DNA from: DATLWN01 sp964422615
GTDB lineage: Bacteria > Pseudomonadota > Zetaproteobacteria > Mariprofundales > Mariprofundaceae
Length of the DNA stretch: 64,000 nt
NCBI GenBank assembly: GCA_964422615.1
Contig: CAYRBJ010000008.1
Coordinates: 1-64,000 of the forward strand
Direction of reading: 5' to 3'
Position numbers and translations under genes: made by a program. The notes under the pieces are model-generated. The model made no database searches. It worked only from the letters and a program-made list of their open reading frames with translations, and was not told the origin of the DNA. Shown here in pieces: positions 7,341 through 18,083 of this stretch. Every line of letters starts with the position of its first letter. Position 1 is the stretch's first letter.

Positions 7341-8444
7341 TCAGCGAAGCGCGAATAGGTCGGACATCGCGTGGATCTGCGGATCTTTCGCATGATTGAG
7401 ATAATGCAGGCCAAACCCTTTCTCCAAGGTCTTGAGCAGGGAAAAGTGGTTACAGGCCCGTGAAAAATGCATGCCCTTGGATTGATAGTTGGTCTCGACG
7501 ATCAAGGGGACCCGGTTGTTTCCGGTGTTGCTGAAATCATTCTCATCCCACATCACGATGACGGCGTTCCTGCCAGATTTCCACATGGCCGAGCCGGTGA
7601 TGGCGCCGACCAGCGCCTGGACTTCCTTATCGCCTTCCCGGATCAACGCATGCGCCTGTGAGCACATGGGGGTGCCATGCATGTCATGGCAGAGGTTGGG
7701 GGCGATGAAGTTGAAATTGGCCACGGTTCCGGCAGCCAGATCCTTCGCCAGTTCCCCCCCGATGGTTTTGTTACGAAGATTTGATGCATAACCGACGATG
7801 TCTTTCGAACCCTGCGTGGAGCGGAAGTATTCGAAGGGGTTGTGTTTGGCCGCATAAAGGTGGGCGCCTCGATTGATTTGCTTGCCATCCGAGGCGTCGA
7901 TGCCATATCCACCCGGGATGGGCAGCGACTCCTGATAGGTCTTCCAGCTCTTTCCGGCCCGTGCCAGCTGGTCGGCGATCGTCTTGCCGGCAAAGGGCGC
8001 TCCGCCGGGCACCGTATAACCGATCTTGTCAGCAGTTACCCCGAAAAGGCCAAAGGAGTGACTCGCGATGTCGACGCCATGGGCCGGGATGAAGCCGTAT
8101 CTGTTTTCCGTATTCTTTGCTGAGCCCCAATGAGGGGCCAGGTCGTCGTCGGTGCCAAAATTCGATCCGCCGACGACCTCCAGATAGTTGGTCAGGCTGG
8201 GATGGCCGACGGCCTGATAATGGGTTGCCAGGTCATAGTGCTTGGCCATGGCGTTGATGTAAGGAGCATCTGACTCGTTGTCGATGATCGCCGGCACCGT
8301 GCCGGGTTCATCGTAATTATGATTCTCCATCATGATCAGGAACACGTGGTTCAATTCCGGCATGGCATGCCGGCCTGCGGCATACCCCTGGCAGGGAAAC
8401 CACAAGGCCGAGCAAACAAGCAGCGTCAACATCGATTTCTTCAT
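7341..8444 (-). CDS. Exported phosphoesterase (acid phosphatase / phospholipase C-like family)
   Basis: This 367-residue protein has a signal peptide (residues 1-22, ending QGYAA) and the phosphoesterase-family fold (PF04185 type). The N-terminal catalytic motif HVFLIMMENHNYDE contains the metal-binding Glu-Asn. It is followed by GHPSLTNYLEVVGG and, towards the C terminus, MWDENDFSN. Members hydrolyse phosphomonoesters or phospholipid headgroups in the periplasm or outside the cell. A weak AGGGG precedes the ATG. It is a single gene in the accessory patch. The exact substrate is unknown; phosphate scavenging is the simplest guess. Confidence 0.8.
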   Translation of the reverse strand: MKKSMLTLLVCSALWFPCQGYAAGRHAMPELNHVFLIMMENHNYDEPGTVPAIIDNESDAPYINAMAKHYDLATHYQAVGHPSLTNYLEVVGGSNFGTDDDLAPHWGSAKNTENRYGFIPAHGVDIASHSFGLFGVTADKIGYTVPGGAPFAGKTIADQLARAGKSWKTYQESLPIPGGYGIDASDGKQINRGAHLYAAKHNPFEYFRSTQGSKDIVGYASNLRNKTIGGELAKDLAAGTVANFNFIAPNLCHDMHGTPMCSQAHALIREGDKEVQALVGAITGSAMWKSGRNAVIVMWDENDFSNTGNNRVPLIVETNYQSKGMHFSRACNHFSLLKTLEKGFGLHYLNHAKDPQIHAMSDLFALR

Positions 8445-8641
8445 GACGGTTACCCCTGAACCTTTTTTATTCGTGTAAAAAGCTGCTGTGACACTGGCAT
8501 GCCATCTTTACACCGGCATGGCGAAGTTCAAAGTTTTCCTCTCGCGTGTTCGATCGGGCGTCTGGCTGGCGGCTGTTCGCCAGGGCTGGCACTTATTCAA
8601 TGATCGAAAGCAGCCGGAAACGCTCATGTTGTCATGCGCGC

Positions 8642-9742
<1,101 letters not shown>

Positions 9743-10087
9743 TTACAGGCCGTACTTGGCCTTGTTCGCGGCGACCTCTTCCGCCGTCGGGGGCTGGTGC
9801 TCATCGACCTCGGCCAGCTTGAACAGCTGGCGATCGCTGTCGCTGCGCTCGTTCAGGGCGATGTCGCCCTCGAACACGGCCGGCACGTCCTCTTCCGGAT
9901 AGATGGCTTCCCATGGGCATTCCGGTTCGCACACGGCGCAATCGATGCATTCCTCGGGTGAGATGTACAGCATGTTCGGCAGGTCATTGGACAGATGTTC
10001 CGGTTGGTAGAAGCAATCCACCGGGCAGACCGCGACACAGGCCGTATCCACGCAGTCCTTGCACAGTTGGGTGACAACGAATGCCAT
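9743..10087 (-). CDS. fdxA: Seven-iron ferredoxin (3Fe-4S / 4Fe-4S)
   Basis: Soluble low-potential electron carrier of the FdI/FdxA type. The start MAFVVTQLCKDCVDTACV contains C9, C12 and C17, followed by VCPVDCF. The second cluster motif is ECIDCAVCEPECP, and an acidic C-terminal extension ends in NKAKYGL. I chose the ATG at 10087 rather than an in-frame start 15 bases upstream, because GGGAG sits at the right distance and the family begins with MAFVV or MTFVV. 114 residues. Confidence 0.94.
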   Translation of the reverse strand: MAFVVTQLCKDCVDTACVAVCPVDCFYQPEHLSNDLPNMLYISPEECIDCAVCEPECPWEAIYPEEDVPAVFEGDIALNERSDSDRQLFKLAEVDEHQPPTAEEVAANKAKYGL

Positions 10088-10242
10088 AATGATCTCCCTC
10101 ACAAGCGTATGGGCGACCGGATGTTTCCCCGCAAGCCGGCACCCTGTCCAGTTCAGACGCGGCTATCGTAGCACAGGTTCGGACGGCGATGCCAGCCTGC
10201 TTCCTTCTTCCACAGGGCGGGGCCTTATCCTAGGGTAGGGCC

Positions 10243-13200
10243 ATGGACTTTGCCCGCTTCGTGCACCTGCATGCCCATTCCGATTTCTCCCTGCTTGCCG
10301 GCGCCATGCCGGTATCAGCGATGCTGGAGCGCATGGTGCAGCTGAAACAGCCGGCTATCGCCCTGACCGATTACGGAAACCTGTTCGGTGCCGTCAATTT
10401 CTATACGCAGGCAATGAAGCTGGGCATCAAGCCGATCCTGGGCTGCGAGGTCTACCTGTGCGACGATCATACCAAGCGCGTCAGCCAGGGGCCGAGGGCC
10501 CCGCGCTATCCCCAGCTGGTACTGCTGGCGCGAACCAATCACGGCTGGCGCAACCTGATGCAGCTGGTGTCGATCGGCTACCTCGAGGGATTCTATTACA
10601 AGCCGCGCATCGACAAGGCATTGCTGCGCCAGTATGGAGCTGGCCTGATCGCGTTGTCCTCCGGCTGGAACGGTGAGATCGAGCAGCACCTGCAGCGCGG
10701 CGATCGGGCGGCGGCGCGGGCGGCGGCCCTGGAATACCACGAACTGTTTCCCGAGCACGGTTTCTTCATCGAGTTGCAGCGCAACGGAGCGCCGGCCCAG
10801 GAGGAGATCAACCGCCAGCTGGTCGAGCTGGCCCATGAGCTGGATATCCCGCTGGTGGCCACCAACAATGCTCATTTCCTTCAGCGTGGCGATTTCCAGG
10901 CCTTCGAGGGCATGCTTGCCATCGGCCAGAACCGTACGCTGAACGACGACGTCACCGGCCATTTCTCGCCCGAGTGCTACCTGAAATCGTATGAAGAGAT
11001 GGCCGAGCTGTTCGCCGATGTGCCGGAGGCGCTGGAGAACACGCTGCACATCGCCAACCGCTGCAATGTCGATCTGCAGTTCGGCCATTACCAGTTGCCC
11101 GATTTTCAGCCGCCCGACGGCCAGAACCTGAATGAATTCATCCGAGACGAGGCCAGGCGCGGCCTGGACGAGCGCTGGCCCGCCATCGTCGCCGGCACCC
11201 CGGATGCGAAGCGCCGGGAATACGACGAGCGGCTGGCCTTCGAGCTCGACGTGATCGAGCAGATGGGCTTTCCGGGCTATTTCCTGATCGTGTCGGATTT
11301 TATTCGCTGGGCCAAGGCGCAGGATATCCCGGTCGGCCCCGGACGCGGTTCCGGCGCCGGTTCGCTTGCCGCCTATTGTCTGAAGATCACCGATCTCGAT
11401 CCGATCCGCTACGGGCTGCTGTTCGAGCGATTCCTGAACCCGGAACGCATCTCGATGCCCGACTTCGACGTCGATTTCTGCATGAGCCGGCGTGACGAGG
11501 TGATCCGCTATGTCACCGACAAGTACGGCGCCGATCAGGTGGCGCAGATCATCACCTACGGGTCGATGAAGGCCAAGGCGGTGGTGCGCGACGTCGGCCG
11601 CGTGCTGGCGATGCCGCTGGAGAAGGTCAATACCATCGCGAAGCTGGTGCCCAACGATTTGAAGATGACCCTGGAAAAGGCGCTGGTGGCCGAGCCCAGG
11701 CTGCAGAAGCTGGTCGACGAGGATGGCGAGGTGGCGCGCCTGTTCGACATCGCCCATCGCCTGGAGGGGCTGCACCGCCATGCCGGCAAGCATGCAGCCG
11801 GTGTGGTCATCGGCCGCACGGCGCTGGTCGAGACGGCCCCGCTGTACAAGGAAACGGGCGAGGAAGGCATTGTCGTGCAGTGGGACATGAAATGCGTCGA
11901 GAAGGTCGGCCTGGTCAAGTTCGACTTCCTGGGCCTGAAGACGCTGACCGTGATCCACCTGGCCTGTCGTCTGGTGCGCCAGCATGCGGCGGATGAGGCC
12001 GGGCGCACCTTCGATCTCGAACGCATCCCGCTGGACGATGCCCCCACCTTCGAATTGCTGCAGCGCGGGGCCACGGGCGCGGTGTTCCAGCTCGAATCAT
12101 CGGGCATGCGCGATCTGATGATGCGCCTGAAGCCGGACTGCTTCGAGGACATCATCGCCCTGGTGGCGTTGTTCCGGCCGGGTCCGCTGCAATCCGGCAT
12201 GGTCGACGATTTCATCGCCCGAAAGCGGGGCGACCAGCATGTGACCTATGCCCTGCCGCAGCTGGAGCCGATCCTGAAGGAGACCTACGGCGTCATCCTG
12301 TACCAGGAGCAGGTGATGCAGATCGCGCAGGTGCTGGCCGGCTACACCCTGGGCCAGGCCGATATGCTGCGCCGGGCCATGGGCAAGAAGATCTCCGAGG
12401 AGATGGCCAAGCAGCGCCAGGTGTTCATGGATGGCGCCGCCAAGCACCATGTACCGGAGGACAAGGCCGAACGCATTTTCGATCTGATGGAGAAGTTCGC
12501 CGAGTACGGCTTCAACAAGTCGCATTCGGCTGCCTATGCGCTGATCGCCTACCAGACCGCGTATCTGAAGGCGCACTATCCGCAGGCCTTCATGGCAGCG
12601 ACGCTAACCTGCGACATGGGCAACAGCGACAAGGTGGCGGCTCTTGTGGCCGACTGCCGGGCCATGGACATCGACATGCTGCCGCCGGACGTCAATGCCT
12701 CGGACTGGGAGTTCGTGCCGGAAGGGCAAGCGATCCGTTTCGGGCTCGGAGCCGTCAAGGGCGTGGGCGAGGCAGCGATCCGGACGCTGGTGCGCACCCG
12801 CAACAAGGGCGGCCACTTTTCCGATCTTGATGACCTGTTGATGCGTGTCAGCGCCAAGGCCCTGAACAAACGCATTCTCGAGGCACTGCTCAAATCCGGG
12901 GCCTGCCGCGGCATTGTCGATAACCCCGGGATCGTACTGGAGAATCTGGGCGAGGTGCTTGAGCGGGCACAGCGCCGGCGCAAGGAGATCAGCGCCGGGC
13001 AGTCCTCCCTGTTCGAGGTGGCCGAGCCCGCACCCCCGGCAACGGCCGCGTCAGCCGGGGGCTGGAACCTCGGCGAGCAATTGCAGGCGGAGCGCGAGGT
13101 GCTCGGCTTCTATCTGACCGGCCATCCGCTGGAGGAGCACCTGGGCCGGGTGTCGGGTCTGGCCGATGCCAATCTCGGCCAGTTGGCGGCATTGGCGGAC

Positions 13201-13734
13201 GGCACCCGGTTGACGCTGGTGGCGGCCGTGGGCGGGGTTCGCGAGCATCGTGGCGCGCGCGGCACCATGGCCTTCGTACAGCTTGAGGATCTGCGCGGGC
13301 ATGCGGAGCTGGTCTGTTTCGCCAATATCTATGGCAAGGCGCGCGAATTACTGCAGCCGGATGCGCCGGTGCTGGTCGCGGCGCGTGTCGATGCCTCACG
13401 CGAGGAACCGGTGCTGATTGCCGAAGCGATCGATAGCTTCGAAACGGTGTTGCCGGGGTTGGTGGGCACGATCCGCCTGGATTTGGGCAGCCTGGGGCTC
13501 GACGACCTGATGCTGGCCCGGCTGAAGGGGATGATGGGCCAGGATGGTACCGCCCGTCTGGCTTTCCATGTGCACTTGCCGGACGGTAGCGTGGCGGAGT
13601 TGGAGAGTGCGGCAGGCGTTCCATGGACAGCGGAACTGCAGGCGCAGCTGGAGAGCCGTTTCGGACGTCAGGCTGTTCACCTCGAGTGCCGCCCGTGGCA
13701 GCCTGTCGTCAACCAGCGACAGAAGAGAGGTTGA
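10243..13734 (+). CDS. dnaE: DNA polymerase III alpha subunit
   Basis: Replicative polymerase of 1163 residues. The PHP domain opens with FVHLHAHSDFSLLAGA. The polymerase active site shows GPGRGSGAGS and PDFDVDFC (catalytic D409/D411), with a third Asp expected further on. A helix-hairpin-helix tandem and a C-terminal OB fold (about 985-1060, GTMAFVQLEDLRG) follow. The length matches the proteobacterial type 1 DnaE. The stop is 2 bp from the accA start, so the two are cotranscribed, as in many proteobacteria. Confidence 0.97.
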   Translation: MDFARFVHLHAHSDFSLLAGAMPVSAMLERMVQLKQPAIALTDYGNLFGAVNFYTQAMKLGIKPILGCEVYLCDDHTKRVSQGPRAPRYPQLVLLARTNHGWRNLMQLVSIGYLEGFYYKPRIDKALLRQYGAGLIALSSGWNGEIEQHLQRGDRAAARAAALEYHELFPEHGFFIELQRNGAPAQEEINRQLVELAHELDIPLVATNNAHFLQRGDFQAFEGMLAIGQNRTLNDDVTGHFSPECYLKSYEEMAELFADVPEALENTLHIANRCNVDLQFGHYQLPDFQPPDGQNLNEFIRDEARRGLDERWPAIVAGTPDAKRREYDERLAFELDVIEQMGFPGYFLIVSDFIRWAKAQDIPVGPGRGSGAGSLAAYCLKITDLDPIRYGLLFERFLNPERISMPDFDVDFCMSRRDEVIRYVTDKYGADQVAQIITYGSMKAKAVVRDVGRVLAMPLEKVNTIAKLVPNDLKMTLEKALVAEPRLQKLVDEDGEVARLFDIAHRLEGLHRHAGKHAAGVVIGRTALVETAPLYKETGEEGIVVQWDMKCVEKVGLVKFDFLGLKTLTVIHLACRLVRQHAADEAGRTFDLERIPLDDAPTFELLQRGATGAVFQLESSGMRDLMMRLKPDCFEDIIALVALFRPGPLQSGMVDDFIARKRGDQHVTYALPQLEPILKETYGVILYQEQVMQIAQVLAGYTLGQADMLRRAMGKKISEEMAKQRQVFMDGAAKHHVPEDKAERIFDLMEKFAEYGFNKSHSAAYALIAYQTAYLKAHYPQAFMAATLTCDMGNSDKVAALVADCRAMDIDMLPPDVNASDWEFVPEGQAIRFGLGAVKGVGEAAIRTLVRTRNKGGHFSDLDDLLMRVSAKALNKRILEALLKSGACRGIVDNPGIVLENLGEVLERAQRRRKEISAGQSSLFEVAEPAPPATAASAGGWNLGEQLQAEREVLGFYLTGHPLEEHLGRVSGLADANLGQLAALADGTRLTLVAAVGGVREHRGARGTMAFVQLEDLRGHAELVCFANIYGKARELLQPDAPVLVAARVDASREEPVLIAEAIDSFETVLPGLVGTIRLDLGSLGLDDLMLARLKGMMGQDGTARLAFHVHLPDGSVAELESAAGVPWTAELQAQLESRFGRQAVHLECRPWQPVVNQRQKRG

Positions 13735-13736
13735 GG

Positions 13737-14693
13737 ATGCCCAGCTACCTGGATTTCGAACGCCCTATCGCGGAGCTGACATCGAAGATCGATGATCTGT
13801 CGCATATGGCCATTAACGCCGACATGACTCTCTCCGAGGAAGTCCAGCGGCTGACCAGCAAGCGCGACAAGCTGGTGGAGCAGATCTACACCAAGATGGA
13901 TCGCGGCCAGATCTCCCAGATGTCCCGGCATCCGGACCGCCCCTATATCCTCGATTACATCCCCCTGCTGTTCGAGGGCTTTCAGGAGCTCAGGGGTGAT
14001 CGCGCCTTCGCCGATGACGGTGCCATCATCGGTGGTCTGGCCAGCTTCCACGGTCAGCCGGTGATGGTGGTCGGGCATCAGAAGGGACGTGACACCAAGG
14101 AAAAGATCGCCCGCAATTTCGGCATGCCGAGGCCGGAGGGCTACCGCAAGGCGCTGCGCCTGTTCCACATGGCCGAGCGTTTCGGCATCCCGGTGCTGAC
14201 TTTCATCGATACGGCCGGAGCCTGGCCCGGCATCGATGCCGAGGAACGCGGGCAGAGCGAGGCGATCGCGCGCAACCTGATGGAACTGGCAGAGTTGAAG
14301 GTGCCGGTGATCTGTACGGTGATCGGTGAGGGAGGTTCCGGCGGTGCCCTGGCCATCGGGGTTGGCGACCGCATCTACATGCAGCGCTATGCGACCTATT
14401 CCGTGATCTCCCCCGAAGGCTGTGCGGCCATCCTGTGGCGCGACCGCGCCTTCGCCAATGATGCCGCCGAGGCCCTGAAGCCGACCGCCACGGATCTTCT
14501 GGATCTCGGCATCATCGACGGCGTGATTCCCGAGCCTTTGGAAGGGGCGCACCGCAATACCGAGGTGGCGGCACAGATGCTGGATGAGGTGCTGGCCAAG
14601 GCGCTCGCCGAACTGATGGCCATGTCGCTGGATCAGCTTCTGGCCGCGCGTCAGCAGCGGCTGCGTCAGGTCGGGGTGTTCAACGAGGGTTAG
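13737..14693 (+). CDS. accA: Acetyl-CoA carboxylase carboxyltransferase subunit alpha
   Basis: Transfers carboxyl from biotin carrier protein to acetyl-CoA for malonyl-CoA synthesis, together with AccD. 318 residues starting MPSYLDFERPIAEL; the oxyanion and CoA-binding core is visible in GEGGSGGALAIGVGD and ISPEGCAAILWRD. The longer frame extends upstream into dnaE, but GAGG plus ATG at 13737 and family length fix the start. Ends 6 bp before the convergent outer-membrane protein gene. Confidence 0.96.
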   Translation: MPSYLDFERPIAELTSKIDDLSHMAINADMTLSEEVQRLTSKRDKLVEQIYTKMDRGQISQMSRHPDRPYILDYIPLLFEGFQELRGDRAFADDGAIIGGLASFHGQPVMVVGHQKGRDTKEKIARNFGMPRPEGYRKALRLFHMAERFGIPVLTFIDTAGAWPGIDAEERGQSEAIARNLMELAELKVPVICTVIGEGGSGGALAIGVGDRIYMQRYATYSVISPEGCAAILWRDRAFANDAAEALKPTATDLLDLGIIDGVIPEPLEGAHRNTEVAAQMLDEVLAKALAELMAMSLDQLLAARQQRLRQVGVFNEG

Positions 14694-14699
14694 CCGGCC

Positions 14700-16001
14700 C
14701 TAGAAAGCCTGACCGGTACCGAGATAAAACCGCCATTTGTGGGTGGCCCAGCCATAGGCCGCATCGGCGCGGATGGTGCCGCTCACCAGCCAGCGCAGCG
14801 TCCAGCGGATGCCCATGCCGGTTCCCACCGCGAAGGGCTTGCTGGTGCTGACCTGCGCCATGCGTGCCAGCCAGCCGAGATCGGTGAATGCCACCCACTG
14901 CAGGTTGGAGTTGTGCTGCATGGGGATCCTGGTCTCGATGCTGCCCTCCACATAGGCGGAACCCTGCAATTCGCCGGGTACATAGCCGCGCACACCGGAG
15001 CCGCCGCCGATGTCGAACAGGCCGTCGCGCAGCACATCGCCGGTGGCGACGCCGCCGTCGAGGCGGATGTTCAGGGTCTTCTGGTCGGAATACGGATAAT
15101 ACAGTCGGTAATACGCAGTCTGGCGGTAGACCTGGACCGATGAGCCGAACGCCTTGTCGGCGACATTCAATTGATAGCCCATGCGCTGGCCGGTGATCCA
15201 GGTGATGTGGTTGTTCAGCCACTGGTAATTGACGCCCAGGATCAGCGAGTGGCGGCGCTGGCTTTGGACGTCCGCCTGGGGTGGGCCGCCGATCAGCGTG
15301 TAGGTAGAGACGGTACTCTCGTATCCAAAAGTGGTCGTGACGCCCTGGGTTGGAACCGGCCCGAAGCTTCGCTGCAACTGCACGCCGGTGCTGTTCGTGT
15401 CATCGAGATACTGGCTTTGCACCACACCGTTGCTGTAGGCATCGAAGACACTGCGTCCGCGACTGCCGTACATGTTCATGCTCCACATGCTGTCGGCGAT
15501 GCGGTACCAGTTGTAGTTGCCGCTGTATGATTCGCCGACAACGCCACCGCCAAAGTTCTTGCCGGTGGCTTTGCGGTAGGCAAGGCGCACCTGGTGCCTG
15601 AGGCCCCACAGGTTGTAGTCGGTGAAGGTGGCGCCGGCGGAGGTGTCGCCGTTGTCGTTGCGGCTGACCTCCGGCAGCAGCCAGATCGGCCAGCGCTCCT
15701 GGACCCGGATGTGCACCTGGCCTTTCGCGTCCGGCGGTGTCACATGCACATCGGAAAACAGACCGAGGTTGCGCAGGCGGCGCTCCGCCTCCGGCGCATC
15801 CGTATCCGTCCATGTCTCTCCTTGCCGGAAGGGCAGCTCGCGCAACACGGTGCGCGGACGGGAGAATTTCAGGCCGCTGATGACGATGCCCCGGATCAGC
15901 AGGCTTCCCTCGTCGGCCTCGGCCGGAGTGGCGATCCATGCGAGCAGCAGCAATGCGGTGACCAGCAGGCGCAGGGAAGGCAGTATCATCGCATGGCCCA
16001 T
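14700..16001 (-). CDS. Outer-membrane POTRA/beta-barrel protein (BamA/TamA-like surface antigen family)
   Basis: A 433-residue protein with a signal peptide (hydrophobic 8-25, ending ATPAEA) and one POTRA-like domain (about 33-100: IRGIVISGLKFSRPRTVL to GLFSDVHVTPP). A Omp85-type barrel follows (FDIGGGSGVRGYVPGEL near the end) and the chain ends in aromatic Phe, as outer-membrane barrels do. Full BamA has five POTRAs, so this is a short paralogue. Its job may be secretion or insertion of a subset of proteins. The start could be M1 or M5. It is convergent with accA. Confidence 0.8.
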   Translation of the reverse strand: MGHAMILPSLRLLVTALLLLAWIATPAEADEGSLLIRGIVISGLKFSRPRTVLRELPFRQGETWTDTDAPEAERRLRNLGLFSDVHVTPPDAKGQVHIRVQERWPIWLLPEVSRNDNGDTSAGATFTDYNLWGLRHQVRLAYRKATGKNFGGGVVGESYSGNYNWYRIADSMWSMNMYGSRGRSVFDAYSNGVVQSQYLDDTNSTGVQLQRSFGPVPTQGVTTTFGYESTVSTYTLIGGPPQADVQSQRRHSLILGVNYQWLNNHITWITGQRMGYQLNVADKAFGSSVQVYRQTAYYRLYYPYSDQKTLNIRLDGGVATGDVLRDGLFDIGGGSGVRGYVPGELQGSAYVEGSIETRIPMQHNSNLQWVAFTDLGWLARMAQVSTSKPFAVGTGMGIRWTLRWLVSGTIRADAAYGWATHKWRFYLGTGQAF

Positions 16002-16126
16002 TTTGGTGTCATTGGCAAGTCCTTTGGCATCGGTTCATTCTAGGCCAATCTAGACCCATGGCCGGCTGTATCCGCAGTTTTAATATCAAAGCGACGAGGG
16101 ATGATGGGGCTGAACGGCCGGCAGGG

Positions 16127-16705
16127 CTAGTTGGTCGGCTTATGCTGCCCGGCAAGCAGGTGCTCGAGCTCAGCGTTCCGGGCTTCCAGTTCCCGGATGT
16201 GGGCGGCATTGGAGATGCAGATGGCGCAGGCCGAGGCGAGGGTGCGTACGATGGTCTCATCGATCGGATCGAATGCCCGACCGTCCTGCTTGTCGGTCAG
16301 GTAGATCACCCCCTGGATTTCATCGCCGAACATGATCGGTGCGCCCAGAAAGGTTGTCATGACAGGATGATGGGCGGGGAAGCCGACGGTTTTCGGGTGC
16401 TTGCCGATATCATGGATGCGCACCACCTCGTGATTGTTCCACATCAGGCCGAGCAGGCCGATGCCCTGGGGTTCGTGCTCGAGCTGATCCAGCTCCTGCT
16501 GCGTCAGACCCAGCGGGATATATATCTTTTTGCCATCGACGATATACGAGAGCATGGCGTAGCGCGCGCCGGTGAGCTGCATCGACAGCTCGCCGACATG
16601 CCGCAGGATCGGCCTGAGTTCCTTTCCCTGGGCCAGCGAGATCACCGCTTCTGCCAGTCGGTGTTGCTGTTGAACCAGCTGCTTTTCCAGCTTTGAATGT
16701 TCCAT
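16127..16705 (-). CDS. GAF-domain protein
   Basis: 192 residues with one GAF domain spanning about 20-165 and a C-terminal coiled segment (ELEARNAELEHLLAG). Typical GAF features are GARYAMLSYI, HHPVMTTFLGAPIMFGDEIQGVIYL and AFDPIDETIVRTLASACAICISN. No kinase, cyclase or helix-turn-helix domain is attached, so it is probably a stand-alone sensor or adaptor binding a small ligand or a partner kinase. It sits singly between an outer-membrane protein gene and an RNA methyltransferase gene. The ligand is unknown. Confidence 0.75.
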   Translation of the reverse strand: MEHSKLEKQLVQQQHRLAEAVISLAQGKELRPILRHVGELSMQLTGARYAMLSYIVDGKKIYIPLGLTQQELDQLEHEPQGIGLLGLMWNNHEVVRIHDIGKHPKTVGFPAHHPVMTTFLGAPIMFGDEIQGVIYLTDKQDGRAFDPIDETIVRTLASACAICISNAAHIRELEARNAELEHLLAGQHKPTN

Positions 16706-16813
16706 GGCTCAGATACCGTTCCCCTGTCGTATCATCAATGGTGCCCATCCCGCGCGAGTCGATCGAACTCCATTATAGTGGAAAATGAGCGAATGCGTCG
16801 AGGGTGGCCAAAT

Positions 16814-17914
16814 TCAGGCGAGATCCAGGGCATGGATGCGTCGGCCACCATGCCGGAAGGCGAGTCGGCGCCGTGTCGGTAGCCCCAGGGCACGCTCGCA
16901 GGCCATATCCGGTACCAGTACGATGCGGCGCCAGCTTTCGAAACGATCCTGCAGCACATGTCCGAGATCCCGGTAAATCTCGCGCGCATTGCGGCCAAGG
17001 CGTTGTCCATAGGGTGGATTGCAGATGATCAGCCCTGCATCCGATGTCGGTTGCAGGGTACGGAAGTCTGCACAGGAGAAAGCGATATCCTGGCGCACAT
17101 CTGCCCGAGCCGCATTGTCCATCGCCGCCTCGAGCACCGCCGGATCGATATCCGACACCAGAATCGGTACGGTCGACTGCTGCTGCATGGCGACTGCCTT
17201 TGCCAGCACGCGCTGCCAGCGTCGGGCCGGCAGGGAAGGCCAGGCCATGAACGGAAAGTCATGGTCGATATTCGATGCCCGGTGGCTGGCGATCCATGCC
17301 GCCTCGATGGCCAGGGTGCCCGAGCCGCACATCGGCACCATCAGCGGCATCCGCCCATCCCATCCGGCCCAGCGCAGCAGGGCGGCAGCGATGGTTTCAC
17401 GCAGCGGTGCATGGCCGGGATGCAGGCGATAGCCGCGGCGATCCAGACGCTCGCCCGAGGTGTCGAGGCTCAGCATGGCCTCGTTGTGGTCGATGCGAAT
17501 GAATATCCGTTGCGGCTGCAGCTGCCGGTCCGTCTCTGATGTTTCCAGGCGATCGGAGATGGCCGCCTGCACGGTCTGTGCGACCCGCCTGCTGTGCATC
17601 AGACGCGAGGCGTGGCAGGCCGCCTGTAGCTTGACCGGACGGCCGGGCGGCAAAAAGCGCGACCAGTCGGTGCGCCGGCACTTGTTGTACAGCTCCGGAA
17701 AGGACATGGCCTTGAAGCTGTCCAGGCGCATCAGCACGCGGGTCAGGGTGCGTGCCCGCAGGTTGACCCGGGCCATCGTATCCTCGCTGCCGGAAAAGGC
17801 GACACCGCCTTGTCCCGGTACAATATCATGCGCGGACAACTCGCCGAGCTCTTCGGCGGCAAGGGCTTCCAGTCCCGGTGGTGTTACGGCATAGAAGGCA
17901 TGGGAGCGGCTCAT
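16814..17914 (-). CDS. THUMP-type RNA guanine-N2 methyltransferase (RlmL N-domain / YpsC-like)
   Basis: A 366-residue SAM-dependent methyltransferase. An N-terminal ferredoxin-like/THUMP region starts FYAVTPPGLEALAAEELGEL. The Rossmann domain has MVPMCGSGTLAIEAAW, VSDIDPAVLEAA and the catalytic NPPYGQRLG. This matches the N-terminal half of RlmL (m2G2445 of 23S rRNA) and the stand-alone YpsC group. The C-terminal RlmK half is absent, so it probably does only the m2G reaction. Confidence 0.85.
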   Translation of the reverse strand: MSRSHAFYAVTPPGLEALAAEELGELSAHDIVPGQGGVAFSGSEDTMARVNLRARTLTRVLMRLDSFKAMSFPELYNKCRRTDWSRFLPPGRPVKLQAACHASRLMHSRRVAQTVQAAISDRLETSETDRQLQPQRIFIRIDHNEAMLSLDTSGERLDRRGYRLHPGHAPLRETIAAALLRWAGWDGRMPLMVPMCGSGTLAIEAAWIASHRASNIDHDFPFMAWPSLPARRWQRVLAKAVAMQQQSTVPILVSDIDPAVLEAAMDNAARADVRQDIAFSCADFRTLQPTSDAGLIICNPPYGQRLGRNAREIYRDLGHVLQDRFESWRRIVLVPDMACERALGLPTRRRLAFRHGGRRIHALDLA

Positions 17915-18022
17915 CGCGTCAGGCTAGCAGCAGACAGCGTGAAGCGCCTGGTTATTGCCCGTACATTGCAGCGCATGGATTTTTGTGGCCTATGGAATGT
18001 GGTACCGCCATTCGGGCATGCC

Positions 18023-18055
18023 TTTGATATACTCCGTACACGGTGCATCGCACCG
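18023..18055 (+). promoter_or_regulatory. Probable extended -10 promoter and 5' hairpin for cbpA
   Basis: TTTGATATACT contains an extended -10 box (TG-A-TATACT, hexamer at 18028-18033) with no good -35. The hairpin CGGTGC-ATC-GCACCG at 18041-18055 would lie at the very 5' end of the transcript, about 28 bases before the GTG start of cbpA. Confidence 0.4.
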
Positions 18056-18083
18056 CCTGCGGATTCGGCAACAGTGAGGCGAC

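Noticed and set aside
10315..11985. 556-codon frame antisense to dnaE
   Set aside because: Shadow of a certain gene; it only reflects codon bias on the other strand.
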